A stretch of 64,000 bases of DNA from Rhodothermales bacterium (GTDB taxonomy: Bacteria; Bacteroidota; Rhodothermia; Rhodothermales; UBA10348): assembly GCA_024711125.1 (NCBI GenBank), contig JANJTM010000010.1, positions 1 to 64,000 of the forward strand, written 5' to 3'. Shown piece after piece: positions 20,334-28,852 of this stretch. Below the pieces are notes generated by a model that was given only the letters and a program-made list of their open reading frames with translations, had not been told where the DNA came from and ran no database searches. Within the stretch, counting starts at the first letter, position 1, and every line of letters begins with the position of its first letter. A program made the position numbers and the translations under genes.

Positions 20334-21785
20334 ATGCCCATGACCTCGGATGCCGTGAAGCTCTCCGTTCGCGAGAAGATCGGGTACGGCCTCGGCGACA
20401 CCGCCGCCAACTTCATCTTCCAGACCATCCTGGTCTTCCAGCTCGCGTTCTATACCGACACGTTCGGCATCAGCGCGGCGGCGGCGGGCACGCTGTTCCT
20501 CGTGGTGCGCTTCTCGGACGCGATCACCGACCCGATCATGGGGCTCATCGCCGACCGGACGAACACCCGCTGGGGCAAATTCCGCCCCTACGTGCTTTTT
20601 TCGGCCATTCCGTTCGGCATCATGGGCTTCGTGACCTTCATGACGCCCGATTTCGGGCCGACGGGGAAGCTCATCTGGGCGTACGTGACCTACACGGTCC
20701 TGATGGCCGTCTACACGGTCAACAACCTTCCGTATTCGGCCCTGAGCGGGGTCATGACGAGCGACCCGGCCGAGCGCACGAGCCTGTCGTCGTACCGCTT
20801 CGTGTTCGCGATGCTGGCGGCGTTCATGATCCAGGTCTTCGCCCTCCCGATGGTGAACTATTTCGGGGGCGGAAACGATGCCACGGGCTACCAGGTCACG
20901 ATGGGCATCTTCTCGGTCCTCGCGGTGCTTTTCTTCGTGATCACGTTCGTCTCCACGAAAGAGCGCGTGCTGCCCGATCCCGCGCAGAAGACCTCGATCC
21001 GGACCGACCTGGGCGACCTCACGAAGAACGGACCTTGGCTGGCCATGTTCTTCCTGACGCTCTTCACGTTCATCACGCTCGCGCTGCGCGGCGGCGTGAT
21101 GTACTACTACTTCAGCTACTACCTCGACGCCACGCAGCTCGCCGCGTTCATGGCCGGGTTGCCGTCGGTGCTCGACGTCTTCGTCCGGCTGGCCGGCGGC
21201 GAACCGGTCGCGGTGCTGTTCTCGCTGTTCAACGGCTTCGGACTGACCTGCACGATCGTCGGCATCCTCTTCAGCAAGGCGCTCGCCGTACGGTTCGGCA
21301 AGCGGAACGTGTTCATCGGCGGCCTCGGTGGCACGATCGTCATCACGGCGCTTTTTGCCCTTATCCCGGCCACGGCGGTCGGCGCGGCGTTCCTGCTCGA
21401 AGGCGTGCGCCAGCTGGCGTACGGATTCACGATTCCGCTCCTCTGGGCGATGATGGCCGACGTGGCCGACTGGTCCGAGTGGAAAAACGACCGGCGAGCC
21501 ACCGGCATCGTGTTCTCGGGCATCGTCTTCGCGCTCAAGGCGGGCCTCGGGTTCGGCGGCGCCATCGGCGGATGGATCCTTGCAGCGTACGGCTACGTGC
21601 CCAACGCCGTGCAGACCGCCGCGGCCCTCGACGGCATCCGCCTGTCGGCCAGCGTGTACCCGGCGATCACGTTCGCGATCGGCCTCCTGTTCCTCTTCTT
21701 CTACCGGATCGACCGGGACCTCGAGTACCGCATCGCCGACGAACTGTCGCGTCGCCGCCTGTCGCGTGCGACAGCGCCGGTCTGA
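20334..21785 (+). CDS. GPH-family sugar:cation symporter (MFS), likely xyloside transporter
   Basis: A 483-residue membrane protein of the glycoside-pentoside-hexuronide:cation symporter family, with about 12 transmembrane segments. The N-terminal SVREKIGYGLGDTAANFIFQ and the loop TDPIMGLIADRTNTRWGKFRPY are the GPH signature, and the C-terminal MMADVADWSEWKNDRRATG is also typical. Two Met codons (20334, 20340) are possible starts. A central stretch (about 270-310, TQLAAFMAGLPSVLDVFVRL) looks like a family-specific insertion. Placed between GH3 and GH10, it probably imports xylo-oligosaccharides with a proton or sodium ion. Confidence 0.92.
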   Translation: MPMTSDAVKLSVREKIGYGLGDTAANFIFQTILVFQLAFYTDTFGISAAAAGTLFLVVRFSDAITDPIMGLIADRTNTRWGKFRPYVLFSAIPFGIMGFVTFMTPDFGPTGKLIWAYVTYTVLMAVYTVNNLPYSALSGVMTSDPAERTSLSSYRFVFAMLAAFMIQVFALPMVNYFGGGNDATGYQVTMGIFSVLAVLFFVITFVSTKERVLPDPAQKTSIRTDLGDLTKNGPWLAMFFLTLFTFITLALRGGVMYYYFSYYLDATQLAAFMAGLPSVLDVFVRLAGGEPVAVLFSLFNGFGLTCTIVGILFSKALAVRFGKRNVFIGGLGGTIVITALFALIPATAVGAAFLLEGVRQLAYGFTIPLLWAMMADVADWSEWKNDRRATGIVFSGIVFALKAGLGFGGAIGGWILAAYGYVPNAVQTAAALDGIRLSASVYPAITFAIGLLFLFFYRIDRDLEYRIADELSRRRLSRATAPV

Positions 21786-21833
21786 CCACCTCGCCGCCCT
21801 GCCCGGGGCCGCCCATCTCCAGCCTCCACGATC

Positions 21834-22979
21834 ATGAACCACTCGTCCGTGCGCGCGGCCCTGGCCGCCCTCGCCCTGGCTCTCGGCGCCTGTTCGGCTC
21901 CCGAATCTCCCGTGGCCCCCGACGGCCTCAAGGAGGCCTTCGCCGGCCGATTTCTCGTCGGCGCCGCCATCAACGACTTCCAGGCGGCCGGCCGCGACTC
22001 GATGAGCGTGGCGATCGTGACCGCCGAATTCAACACGATCACCCCCGAGAACGTCCTGAAGTGGGAGGTCGTGCACCCGAAGCCCGATTCCTTCGCGTTC
22101 GATGCCGCCGACCGCTTCGTGGCCTTCGGCGAGGCTCACGGCATGTTCCTCGTCGGTCACACGCTCGTGTGGCACAGCCAGACGCCGCGCTGGGTATTCG
22201 AGCACGCCGACGGGTCGTCGCTGACGCGCGACGAGCTGCTCGCCCGGTTGGAAAACCACATATCGACCGTCGTGGGGCGATACAAGGGACGCATCAAGGG
22301 GTGGGACGTCGTCAACGAGGCCCTCAACGAGGACGGCACCCTGCGGGACACCCCGTACCGCCGCATCATCGGCGACGACTACCTGGTCAAGGCCTTCGAA
22401 TTCGCGCGGGCGGCCGATCCGGACGCGCAGCTGTACTACAACGACTACTCGCTGGCCAACCCGGCCAAGCGCCGCGGCGCCATCGCGCTGGTCCAGGGCT
22501 TGCAGGCGGCCGGCGTGCGGGTGGACGGCATCGGCGAACAGGGGCACTACAACCTCGACTGGCCGTCGGTCGCGCAGTTCGATTCGACGGTGGTCGAACT
22601 CGCTTCACTCGGCATGCCCGTGCACGTGACCGAACTCGACATCACCGTGCTTCCGAACCCGAACCGGACGCAGGGTGCCGACATCGCCGAGACCGCCGAG
22701 GCTCGCGCAGCGCTCGATCCCTACGCCGCGGGACTGCCCGACTCGGTCCAGTCGCTGCTGGCTGCGCGTTACGAAGGTCTTTTCCGCGTCCTGGCGGCGC
22801 GAGCCGACCTCGTCGAGCGCGTCACGTTCTGGGGAGTGCACGACGGGGCGTCCTGGCTCAACGGCTGGCCGGTGCGCGGGCGTACGAACTACCCGCTGCT
22901 CTTCGACCGGACCGGGCTGCGCAAGCCCGCCTACGACGCCGTGCGGGTCGTAGCCTCCGAGACGGCACCCAAACCCTGA
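21834..22979 (+). CDS. GH10 endo-1,4-beta-xylanase lipoprotein
   Basis: A 381-residue GH10 xylanase with a lipoprotein signal (LGAC, Cys20). Acid/base Glu162 in WDVVNEALNE, nucleophile Glu267 in VHVTELDITV; ENVLKWEVV, GHTLVWH and LYYNDYS are conserved. Residues about 272-305 form an extra loop before the last strands. It is the second GH10 of the locus and is about as different from the minus-strand one as paralogues with divided roles usually are. Its last 49 bases overlap the end of the convergent SGNH/TPR gene. It is last in the GH3-symporter-GH10 run. Confidence 0.95.
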   Translation: MNHSSVRAALAALALALGACSAPESPVAPDGLKEAFAGRFLVGAAINDFQAAGRDSMSVAIVTAEFNTITPENVLKWEVVHPKPDSFAFDAADRFVAFGEAHGMFLVGHTLVWHSQTPRWVFEHADGSSLTRDELLARLENHISTVVGRYKGRIKGWDVVNEALNEDGTLRDTPYRRIIGDDYLVKAFEFARAADPDAQLYYNDYSLANPAKRRGAIALVQGLQAAGVRVDGIGEQGHYNLDWPSVAQFDSTVVELASLGMPVHVTELDITVLPNPNRTQGADIAETAEARAALDPYAAGLPDSVQSLLAARYEGLFRVLAARADLVERVTFWGVHDGASWLNGWPVRGRTNYPLLFDRTGLRKPAYDAVRVVASETAPKP

Positions 22980-24901
22980 GCCGTCGAGTCGGCCGAAGCC
23001 GCCTCGTAGAGTCGGAGCGCGCCGGGATGGGCGGGCCTCGCCTGCAGGATCTGCTGAGCGGCGCGCATGGCGTCGCTCCGCCGACCCAGGCGGATGTAGG
23101 CTACGCCCAGGTCGTACAGCACGTCCGGATCGTCAGGCGCCAGCGTGCGGGCTTCTTCCAGCGGCTGCAGCGCTTCCTGGGCGCGGTTCATCCTCGTCAG
23201 GGTCTGGCCGGTCAGCCGCAGGGCGTCGACCGACGGCTCGCGCGCGCCGGCGGCCAGGAAGAACCGCAGGGCCTCGGGCAGTCGCCCCTGCCGGGACAGG
23301 ACATGTCCCGCCATGAGCATCGGTGCACCCCGGTAAGGGTATTCCTGGACGAGTGCCAATGCGACCTGGAGGGCACGTGACAGGTCGCCCCGTTCTTCGT
23401 ACAGCTGTCCGAGGCGTCCCATCGCCACATCCCAACCGAGCCGCCCGGCCATCACTTCCACGGCCAACGCATCCACCGCACCGGCCACGCGGAACGTGTC
23501 CTCCACGGTCGTCGGTCGGAACGGCCACGAATTCAGGATGCGTCGAACATGGAGCGACGCGGTCGTCGAGTCGAGCTCGGTGAGCAGCACCTCGCGACGC
23601 GCGGCAATCAGCGGAATCCGGCGCTCGGGTGTGCCCAGGAGACCGGTTTCGGCGAGCGCGCGGAAGAACGCGTCGGCCATGATGAACTGGCCGTCGACGT
23701 TCGGATGAACATGCTCGAGCAGCAACTCCGAGCCCAGCGTTCCGCCCGGGGCGATCGACCGGAGTGCGGATTCCGTTTCGACGACATGGGCGCCGCAGCG
23801 GGCCGCCACGTCACGGATCGCAGCGTTCATGGAGGCCGGAGCGCGGAACGGAAGCGCATCCAGTTCGATCGCGGCGCGGTATTCGGCCCGGGCCTCATCC
23901 GCCCGGCCCAGCCGGTGCAGCAACGTCGCCCGCTCGAACCGCGCGATAGCCGACGAAGTATCCACGGCTACCCAGCGATTCACGACGGGGAGTGCCGCGG
24001 CAAGGTCTCCGGATTGTGCCACCGCAGCCACTTCGGCCCGTGCGGCCGCCCAGGCCGTGGAATCCGTTCCTTCGGCGAGGACCGAGGCCAGGGGCGCCAC
24101 GTCGCGTTCGTTGGAGAACAGCGTCCCGACGAATACGGGTATGCCCGCCTCCTGGTAGGCGCAGAGCACGGCGGACAGGTGCTCCCGGAATCGGTCCGCG
24201 GCCTGGGTCCGGACCCGAGAGCCGGGCGGCACGAGTCGATCCCGGGCCAGCTCTTCCATCAGCGTCGGGTCCTGGGAGCCGTTCCGGGCGTCGACGGGGC
24301 CGGCGAGCCGGGCCCATGCGGCCCGAACCAACTGCACGGTGCGCAGTCCGTCGAGCGCGAAGTACACTCTTCGCAGGACATCCAGGCCTCCGAACGACAC
24401 GGACGAAGCCACCCCGAAGATTCCGTAGAACTCGTTGTGCCCCGCGTAGACCAGGACGGCATCGGGCTTCTGGGCCACGATCTCGGCCACCTGGTCGACC
24501 AGGACGGCCGAACTGACCGCGTCTACCGCCGTGTTCACGACTTCCACGTCCCGGGACGGGAAGGCCTGGCCGATGCGCTGGAGCAGGATCCGCGAGAACG
24601 TCGCTCCATGACGATACGGGAATCCGGCGGCGGTCGATTCGCCCTGCACGAAGATGCGAAGCGTCTCGTCCCGCTTTTCGGCACGGAACGCGTCGTGGGG
24701 CGGGCCGGGAACCGACCGGGTGCGCGCGAACCAGCGCTCGGCCACGTCCGGATTGGGAAGGAGAAAATCCTCGGCTCGGGGCGCCGGAACGAACAGCGGA
24801 TATGCGTTCCCGAACCCCGCGACTCGAAGCCCGATCTCGAGGAGAACGAAAAAGACCACCGGGATGGCCGCCATGGCCATCACCATCCAACGCTTCTTCA
24901 T
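22931..24901 (-). CDS. Membrane-anchored SGNH hydrolase-like protein with TPR repeats
   Basis: A 656-residue protein. A transmembrane segment (about 5-25) is followed by an SGNH/GDSL-like domain: RIFVQGESTAAGFPY with Ser89 (GES instead of GDS), VYAGHNEFYG with Asn156, and LLEHVHPNVDGQF with His399. The candidate catalytic Ser, Asn and His are thus kept. A TPR-like stretch (about 295-350) interrupts the domain and further TPRs fill about 540-640. The ATG at 24901 is chosen because it starts the membrane helix; 69 upstream residues in frame look non-coding. It overlaps the upstream isomerase gene by four bases. A carbohydrate or lipid esterase acting at the membrane is possible; substrate unknown. 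Confidence 0.75.
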   Translation of the reverse strand: MKKRWMVMAMAAIPVVFFVLLEIGLRVAGFGNAYPLFVPAPRAEDFLLPNPDVAERWFARTRSVPGPPHDAFRAEKRDETLRIFVQGESTAAGFPYRHGATFSRILLQRIGQAFPSRDVEVVNTAVDAVSSAVLVDQVAEIVAQKPDAVLVYAGHNEFYGIFGVASSVSFGGLDVLRRVYFALDGLRTVQLVRAAWARLAGPVDARNGSQDPTLMEELARDRLVPPGSRVRTQAADRFREHLSAVLCAYQEAGIPVFVGTLFSNERDVAPLASVLAEGTDSTAWAAARAEVAAVAQSGDLAAALPVVNRWVAVDTSSAIARFERATLLHRLGRADEARAEYRAAIELDALPFRAPASMNAAIRDVAARCGAHVVETESALRSIAPGGTLGSELLLEHVHPNVDGQFIMADAFFRALAETGLLGTPERRIPLIAARREVLLTELDSTTASLHVRRILNSWPFRPTTVEDTFRVAGAVDALAVEVMAGRLGWDVAMGRLGQLYEERGDLSRALQVALALVQEYPYRGAPMLMAGHVLSRQGRLPEALRFFLAAGAREPSVDALRLTGQTLTRMNRAQEALQPLEEARTLAPDDPDVLYDLGVAYIRLGRRSDAMRAAQQILQARPAHPGALRLYEAASADSTAQGLGAVSEATTRTAS

Positions 24902-26613
24902 GGCGTGCGAACCGATTCCATGAGCGATCGGAAGAGCGTCGTATCCACACTCACGGGGACGATCGACAACAGGCTGTCGGTCATGCGCTCCTCCGGGAGC
25001 AGTTGTTCGAGCACCGACCGGATATCCTCTCTCCTGTCCTCCAGCCTTGTGTACTCCAGGTCGCGCCGGAGCACCCGCAACACGTAGCAGCTTCCGTCCA
25101 CCGAGCAACCGACGACCGTCCGGTCGAGGGGGGCCCTGCGCACGTAACCCAGCGCATCGGATCGCACGTCGGCGCCCGCGACCTCTTCGAATCCACGGAT
25201 CGTCGCCGGATCCGCGCCCTGCTCGAGGATTGCCTTGACCGAGTCAGCGGCCCCGACCGAGGCGGTACGCACGATCCAGTAATCGGCGAGGGCGCGCTCG
25301 AGCTTGCGGTAGCCAAGTCGCTCGAATGCTTCGGCGACCTCGTCGTCCGTGGGCTGCACCCGCCGCGATGCACGCAGCGCGGCGCGCAGGCTCGAAGCAA
25401 GCCATGAGTCGGCGGCAAACCGCACGGATTCACGCACCAGTTCGGCGTCGTCGTACCCCGCTTTGACGCCCCGGCTCGCCAGGACCTCGTTTCGCAGCGC
25501 ACGACCGACCGCCGCCATCGTTCGATCGCGGACCTCGTCGTACGGCAATTCGGGCAGCCATCGCAGGAAGTCGCCGGCGGTGAACTCGGCCCGGGTACCG
25601 TCGAGGTCGAGCGTCGCCAGCACGGTTTCCGGCTCCAGCCGATCGCGCAGCTCGTCGATTTCGCCTTCCGAGATCCGAACCCTCGCGCGTTGGGACGCCT
25701 CCGCCCCTGGATCCGTGCCCGACGGCCGCACGACCGCTGCGTTCATGGCCTCCACGAGCGCGCGCGCCCCCGCCTCGTCCACGCGGACGTCCAGGCTTTC
25801 CATCAACTCCCTCACGAAGCGGTCGCCCTCGAGCCGATTGCGACGGACTTTCTCGCGCCCCTCGATGCCCGCGCGGTGCATCATGAAATCGTACTCCGTC
25901 AGGAGCGGATTCGTGAGGCGATCCTCCACGCGAAGCACGTGCCAACCGTATCGGGATCGGACGGGTTCGGAATACGATCCCACCGGGAGCGCATAGGCCG
26001 CCTCGGCGACCGCGTCATCGAGGTCCCAGTAGGTCGCGTAGCCCAGGTACCCGGCCAGCGAATCGTCCGGCGCGGTGCCGTACAGGTCCCTCGCCAGGTC
26101 CATGAAATCGAAACCGGCGCGCAGCGCGTCGTATGCCGCGCGCGCCGCATCGCCGTCCCGGAAGAACAGGTGTCTCAGGGCCACCCGCTGTCGACTTCGC
26201 TCGTAGGCCTGCCGCACCTCGGCCTCGGTCAGCGGACCCATGGACCGTGCGAAGGCCTCCTCGAAGTACTTGGCCCCTACGGCCAACCGCCGGTTGCGGT
26301 CGACCAGCGACTCGAACTCGGCCGATCGATCGAGCCCGAGCTTCCGGGCCTCCGTCGCCAGGATCATGTCGCGGACCAGCCGATCCAGGTGGCGGTAGCG
26401 CTCTTCCGGAGTGTCGTTCCGGCCGGTCGCCATGATGTACTCCAGGAACGACTGGTTGAACCGCCCGACGGTCAAGTCACGACCGTCGACCGTGGCCAGC
26501 GCCCGCATCGTGAGCGCCTCTTCATCGGGACGGGATCGGTGCCAGACGATCACGGCGATCGTCGTCACGGCGAGGCCGAGAGCGATCCAGGCAGGGGTAG
26601 CGCGCGAAGACAT
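24898..26613 (-). CDS. Membrane-anchored PpiC/SurA-type peptidyl-prolyl isomerase
   Basis: A 571-residue protein with an N-terminal membrane anchor (about 8-25) and a periplasmic region. A SurA/PpiD-like helical segment (about 40-130) precedes a parvulin domain (about 140-245) with VALRHLFFRDGDAA, GYLGYATYWDLDDAVAEAAY and VRSRYGWHVLRVEDR. The C-terminal 300 residues are helical with a weaker repeat of the pattern, possibly a second, degenerate chaperone module. ATG 26613 is chosen; 12 upstream in-frame residues lack support. Such proteins assist folding of exported and outer-membrane proteins. Its operon partner is the SGNH/TPR protein. Confidence 0.8.
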   Translation of the reverse strand: MSSRATPAWIALGLAVTTIAVIVWHRSRPDEEALTMRALATVDGRDLTVGRFNQSFLEYIMATGRNDTPEERYRHLDRLVRDMILATEARKLGLDRSAEFESLVDRNRRLAVGAKYFEEAFARSMGPLTEAEVRQAYERSRQRVALRHLFFRDGDAARAAYDALRAGFDFMDLARDLYGTAPDDSLAGYLGYATYWDLDDAVAEAAYALPVGSYSEPVRSRYGWHVLRVEDRLTNPLLTEYDFMMHRAGIEGREKVRRNRLEGDRFVRELMESLDVRVDEAGARALVEAMNAAVVRPSGTDPGAEASQRARVRISEGEIDELRDRLEPETVLATLDLDGTRAEFTAGDFLRWLPELPYDEVRDRTMAAVGRALRNEVLASRGVKAGYDDAELVRESVRFAADSWLASSLRAALRASRRVQPTDDEVAEAFERLGYRKLERALADYWIVRTASVGAADSVKAILEQGADPATIRGFEEVAGADVRSDALGYVRRAPLDRTVVGCSVDGSCYVLRVLRRDLEYTRLEDRREDIRSVLEQLLPEERMTDSLLSIVPVSVDTTLFRSLMESVRTP

Positions 26614-26679
26614 CCGGTTCGGTGCGGTCGGGTCAGCGGTCCAACGCACGGGACGGCGATCGGTGTCCGGATCGGGCCG

Positions 26680-28788
26680 TCAACGAACGACCACGATCGG
26701 CACCGTCCGCGTTCCCATGGCCGAGACGAATCGGGCGAAATACACGCCGGGCGCCAGGTTGGCGGTATCCAGGGCCACGTCGTGGCTTCCGGGGCCGAAA
26801 AACGCCTCCGAACCGCCCGTCGGCGTCCTGCGCCCCAGCATGTCGTACAGTGCCAGTTCGCCCTGCATCCCCTGTTCCATGCGTACCCGAACGTTCACGG
26901 AACTGCCGGCCGGATTCGGCCACACTTCCAGCCCGGGTGACGAAACGCCCTCCGGCCCCGTCTCTCGTCCCGTGGACAGCGGCAACCCGCCCGGCGTCAG
27001 GTGCGCGGCGACCGCCCCGGCGAGGTAGGCGAGCGAACTCTGCCAGTTGATGGCGATTTCGTTCGAAGCGTAGCTGCAGACGCTGTCCACGTACGACTTG
27101 GCCGGCGCGTTCGGGGGATACGGATAGGAGCACCCGTCCTCCCGACCCGCGTTGGGCCCTCCGACCAGGAGCCCGGGAACCGGGCGGGCGATGCCGTCGC
27201 TTTCCGACGGGCGATGGTGGGGAAAGAGCGGAACCTTGTCCCCGTGATCGGTGACGAACGAGTACCCGGTCGCGTTGCGGCCGAGCAGGTAGTCCAGGTT
27301 GGCCACCGCGAAATCGAGGTAGCGGGCGTCCCGGGTCCAGCGATAGGCCGCGAGCGTCATGTAGGCCTGGTTGGCCACGTAGGAATTGCTGCCCCAGTAG
27401 AAGTCGTTCGTCGCGTTTCCGATGCCCACGCCGTACGGGTTGTTGCGGCGGCCCTCGACGAGTTGGTTGACGAGGCCGAGAAGGTGGCGGCGCAGTTCCG
27501 TGGTGTCGAGCACCGCTGCCGCCGCGTGACGGTGATGGGCGAAACTGACCGTGGCCACCGAGGCCACGTTCGGCCAACCGGGCACCGAGGCGTTGCCCGA
27601 GACCGACGGCGGATACATGTAGAGGAAGCTGTCGGCACGCGTCGTCAGGTACAACTCGGTGGCCGCCCAGCGGAATTCGTCCAGGAAACTCCCGTCTCCG
27701 TATTCGCCCGTGTTGATGTCCGGGTCGAAGGCTGCGTTCATGGCCGATTGCGAGTACCGGTCCCCGGGGTTCGCCTGCGCCCAGTTCCAGGCCCGGAACG
27801 ACGCGTCCAGCAGCGAGTCGGCCAGCCCCGGAACGGTCGCCTCGAAGGGTCGGAATACGCGCGCGCCCAACGCGGCCACGGCCGCGAAGTCCAGCGCGGC
27901 CGGCGTCGACTTCTGCACGACCCACCGCTGGTCCGTCGCCGCGCTCGGCCGGACCATGGGCTCGAAATTGGCGGTCGTGAGCTTGTGGTACAGCCCCCCG
28001 TCCGCCGGATCCTGCATGGTCATCATCCAGCGAAGGTTCCAGAGCACCTCGTCGAGCAGGTCGGGAAGCGTATTGGAGCTCTCGGGAATGTTCGTCGCAA
28101 AGACGTCGAAATACGCGGGATAGTGCTCGTAGAGCTGCAGCAGTTGCCCGGTCGTGATCCCGGAGTTCACGACGTACTTGTTGTAGTCGCCCGCGTCGTA
28201 CCACCCGCGGGGCGACGCAATGACCGTGCCCTCGGGCCGGGAGGCGGACGCCGCCGAAGCGTGCACCTTGACCGAGGTATCCGGGTGTCCGGCTGCGCGT
28301 GTCCACTGGCCGGCGTACTGCGCGGCAAGGCGGGTCGACGCCCGCTGGAAGTAGAATCCCTTGACCGCGGCGACGGCGACGCGCTGCAGCGGTTCGACCG
28401 CAATCTCGAACGCGTAGGAGGTTCCCAGCCCGTCGACCTCCATCACGTAACTGCCCGGCTCCTGGAGAGCCGAGAAGTCGGCCAGGCGCACGTTCTCCTG
28501 TGCCGACACCCACGTGCGCGCGACTGCCATAGTGCCCTCGTACACCGTGCGTACCCCGTCGGGGGTACGGATGCGGAAGGCATTCGTGGGCGCGTCGACG
28601 ACGACCGCCTGCTTCACCGCCGTCGGGAAGAACCCGACCTGGTTCAACCGGATTGCCGTGGTCGTACCCTGCGCAGACGCGGCCGCGGGAATCGAACACA
28701 GCAGGATCAGGCACGCCAGCGTCCGCCGCACGGATGCTGCACCGATCGCCTCGGACTTCCGGAACATGGGTCGGTCTTCGTGTCGCAT
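26680..28788 (-). CDS. GH9 endoglucanase with T9SS sorting domain
   Basis: A 702-residue secreted cellulase: signal peptide to about residue 39, an Ig-like CelD N-terminal domain (about 43-130), and the GH9 (alpha/alpha)6 barrel (about 135-600). Catalytic Asp198/Asp201 lie in RGWYDAGDYNKYV and the general acid Glu577 in YASNEIAINWQ. Residues about 620-702 form a T9SS type A sorting domain (EVWPNPAGSSVNVRV ... LYDMLGRR ... GVYFARFV). ATG 28788 follows a GGGGG stretch; an in-frame upstream Met would lie within the terminator hairpin, and ATG 28767 is the alternative. It is last in the surface-glycan block, just after an intergenic terminator. Confidence 0.92.
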   Translation of the reverse strand: MRHEDRPMFRKSEAIGAASVRRTLACLILLCSIPAAASAQGTTTAIRLNQVGFFPTAVKQAVVVDAPTNAFRIRTPDGVRTVYEGTMAVARTWVSAQENVRLADFSALQEPGSYVMEVDGLGTSYAFEIAVEPLQRVAVAAVKGFYFQRASTRLAAQYAGQWTRAAGHPDTSVKVHASAASASRPEGTVIASPRGWYDAGDYNKYVVNSGITTGQLLQLYEHYPAYFDVFATNIPESSNTLPDLLDEVLWNLRWMMTMQDPADGGLYHKLTTANFEPMVRPSAATDQRWVVQKSTPAALDFAAVAALGARVFRPFEATVPGLADSLLDASFRAWNWAQANPGDRYSQSAMNAAFDPDINTGEYGDGSFLDEFRWAATELYLTTRADSFLYMYPPSVSGNASVPGWPNVASVATVSFAHHRHAAAAVLDTTELRRHLLGLVNQLVEGRRNNPYGVGIGNATNDFYWGSNSYVANQAYMTLAAYRWTRDARYLDFAVANLDYLLGRNATGYSFVTDHGDKVPLFPHHRPSESDGIARPVPGLLVGGPNAGREDGCSYPYPPNAPAKSYVDSVCSYASNEIAINWQSSLAYLAGAVAAHLTPGGLPLSTGRETGPEGVSSPGLEVWPNPAGSSVNVRVRMEQGMQGELALYDMLGRRTPTGGSEAFFGPGSHDVALDTANLAPGVYFARFVSAMGTRTVPIVVVR

Positions 28789-28796
28789 GGAACCCC

Positions 28797-28839
28797 CAGA
28801 AAAGGAAAAGGGGGTGGGAGCCGAGGCCCCCACCCCCTT
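28797..28839 (-). terminator. Rho-independent terminator between CBM protein and GH9 genes
   Basis: On the minus strand an 11-bp perfect stem (arms at 28829-28839 and 28808-28818, AAGGGGGTGGG and its complement) with a ten-base loop is followed by TTTTCCTTTT. It lies 14 bases after the stop of the CBM protein gene and only nine bases before the GH9 start codon. GH9 therefore appears to depend on read-through. Confidence 0.85.
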
Positions 28840-28852
28840 CATCCATCCACCA

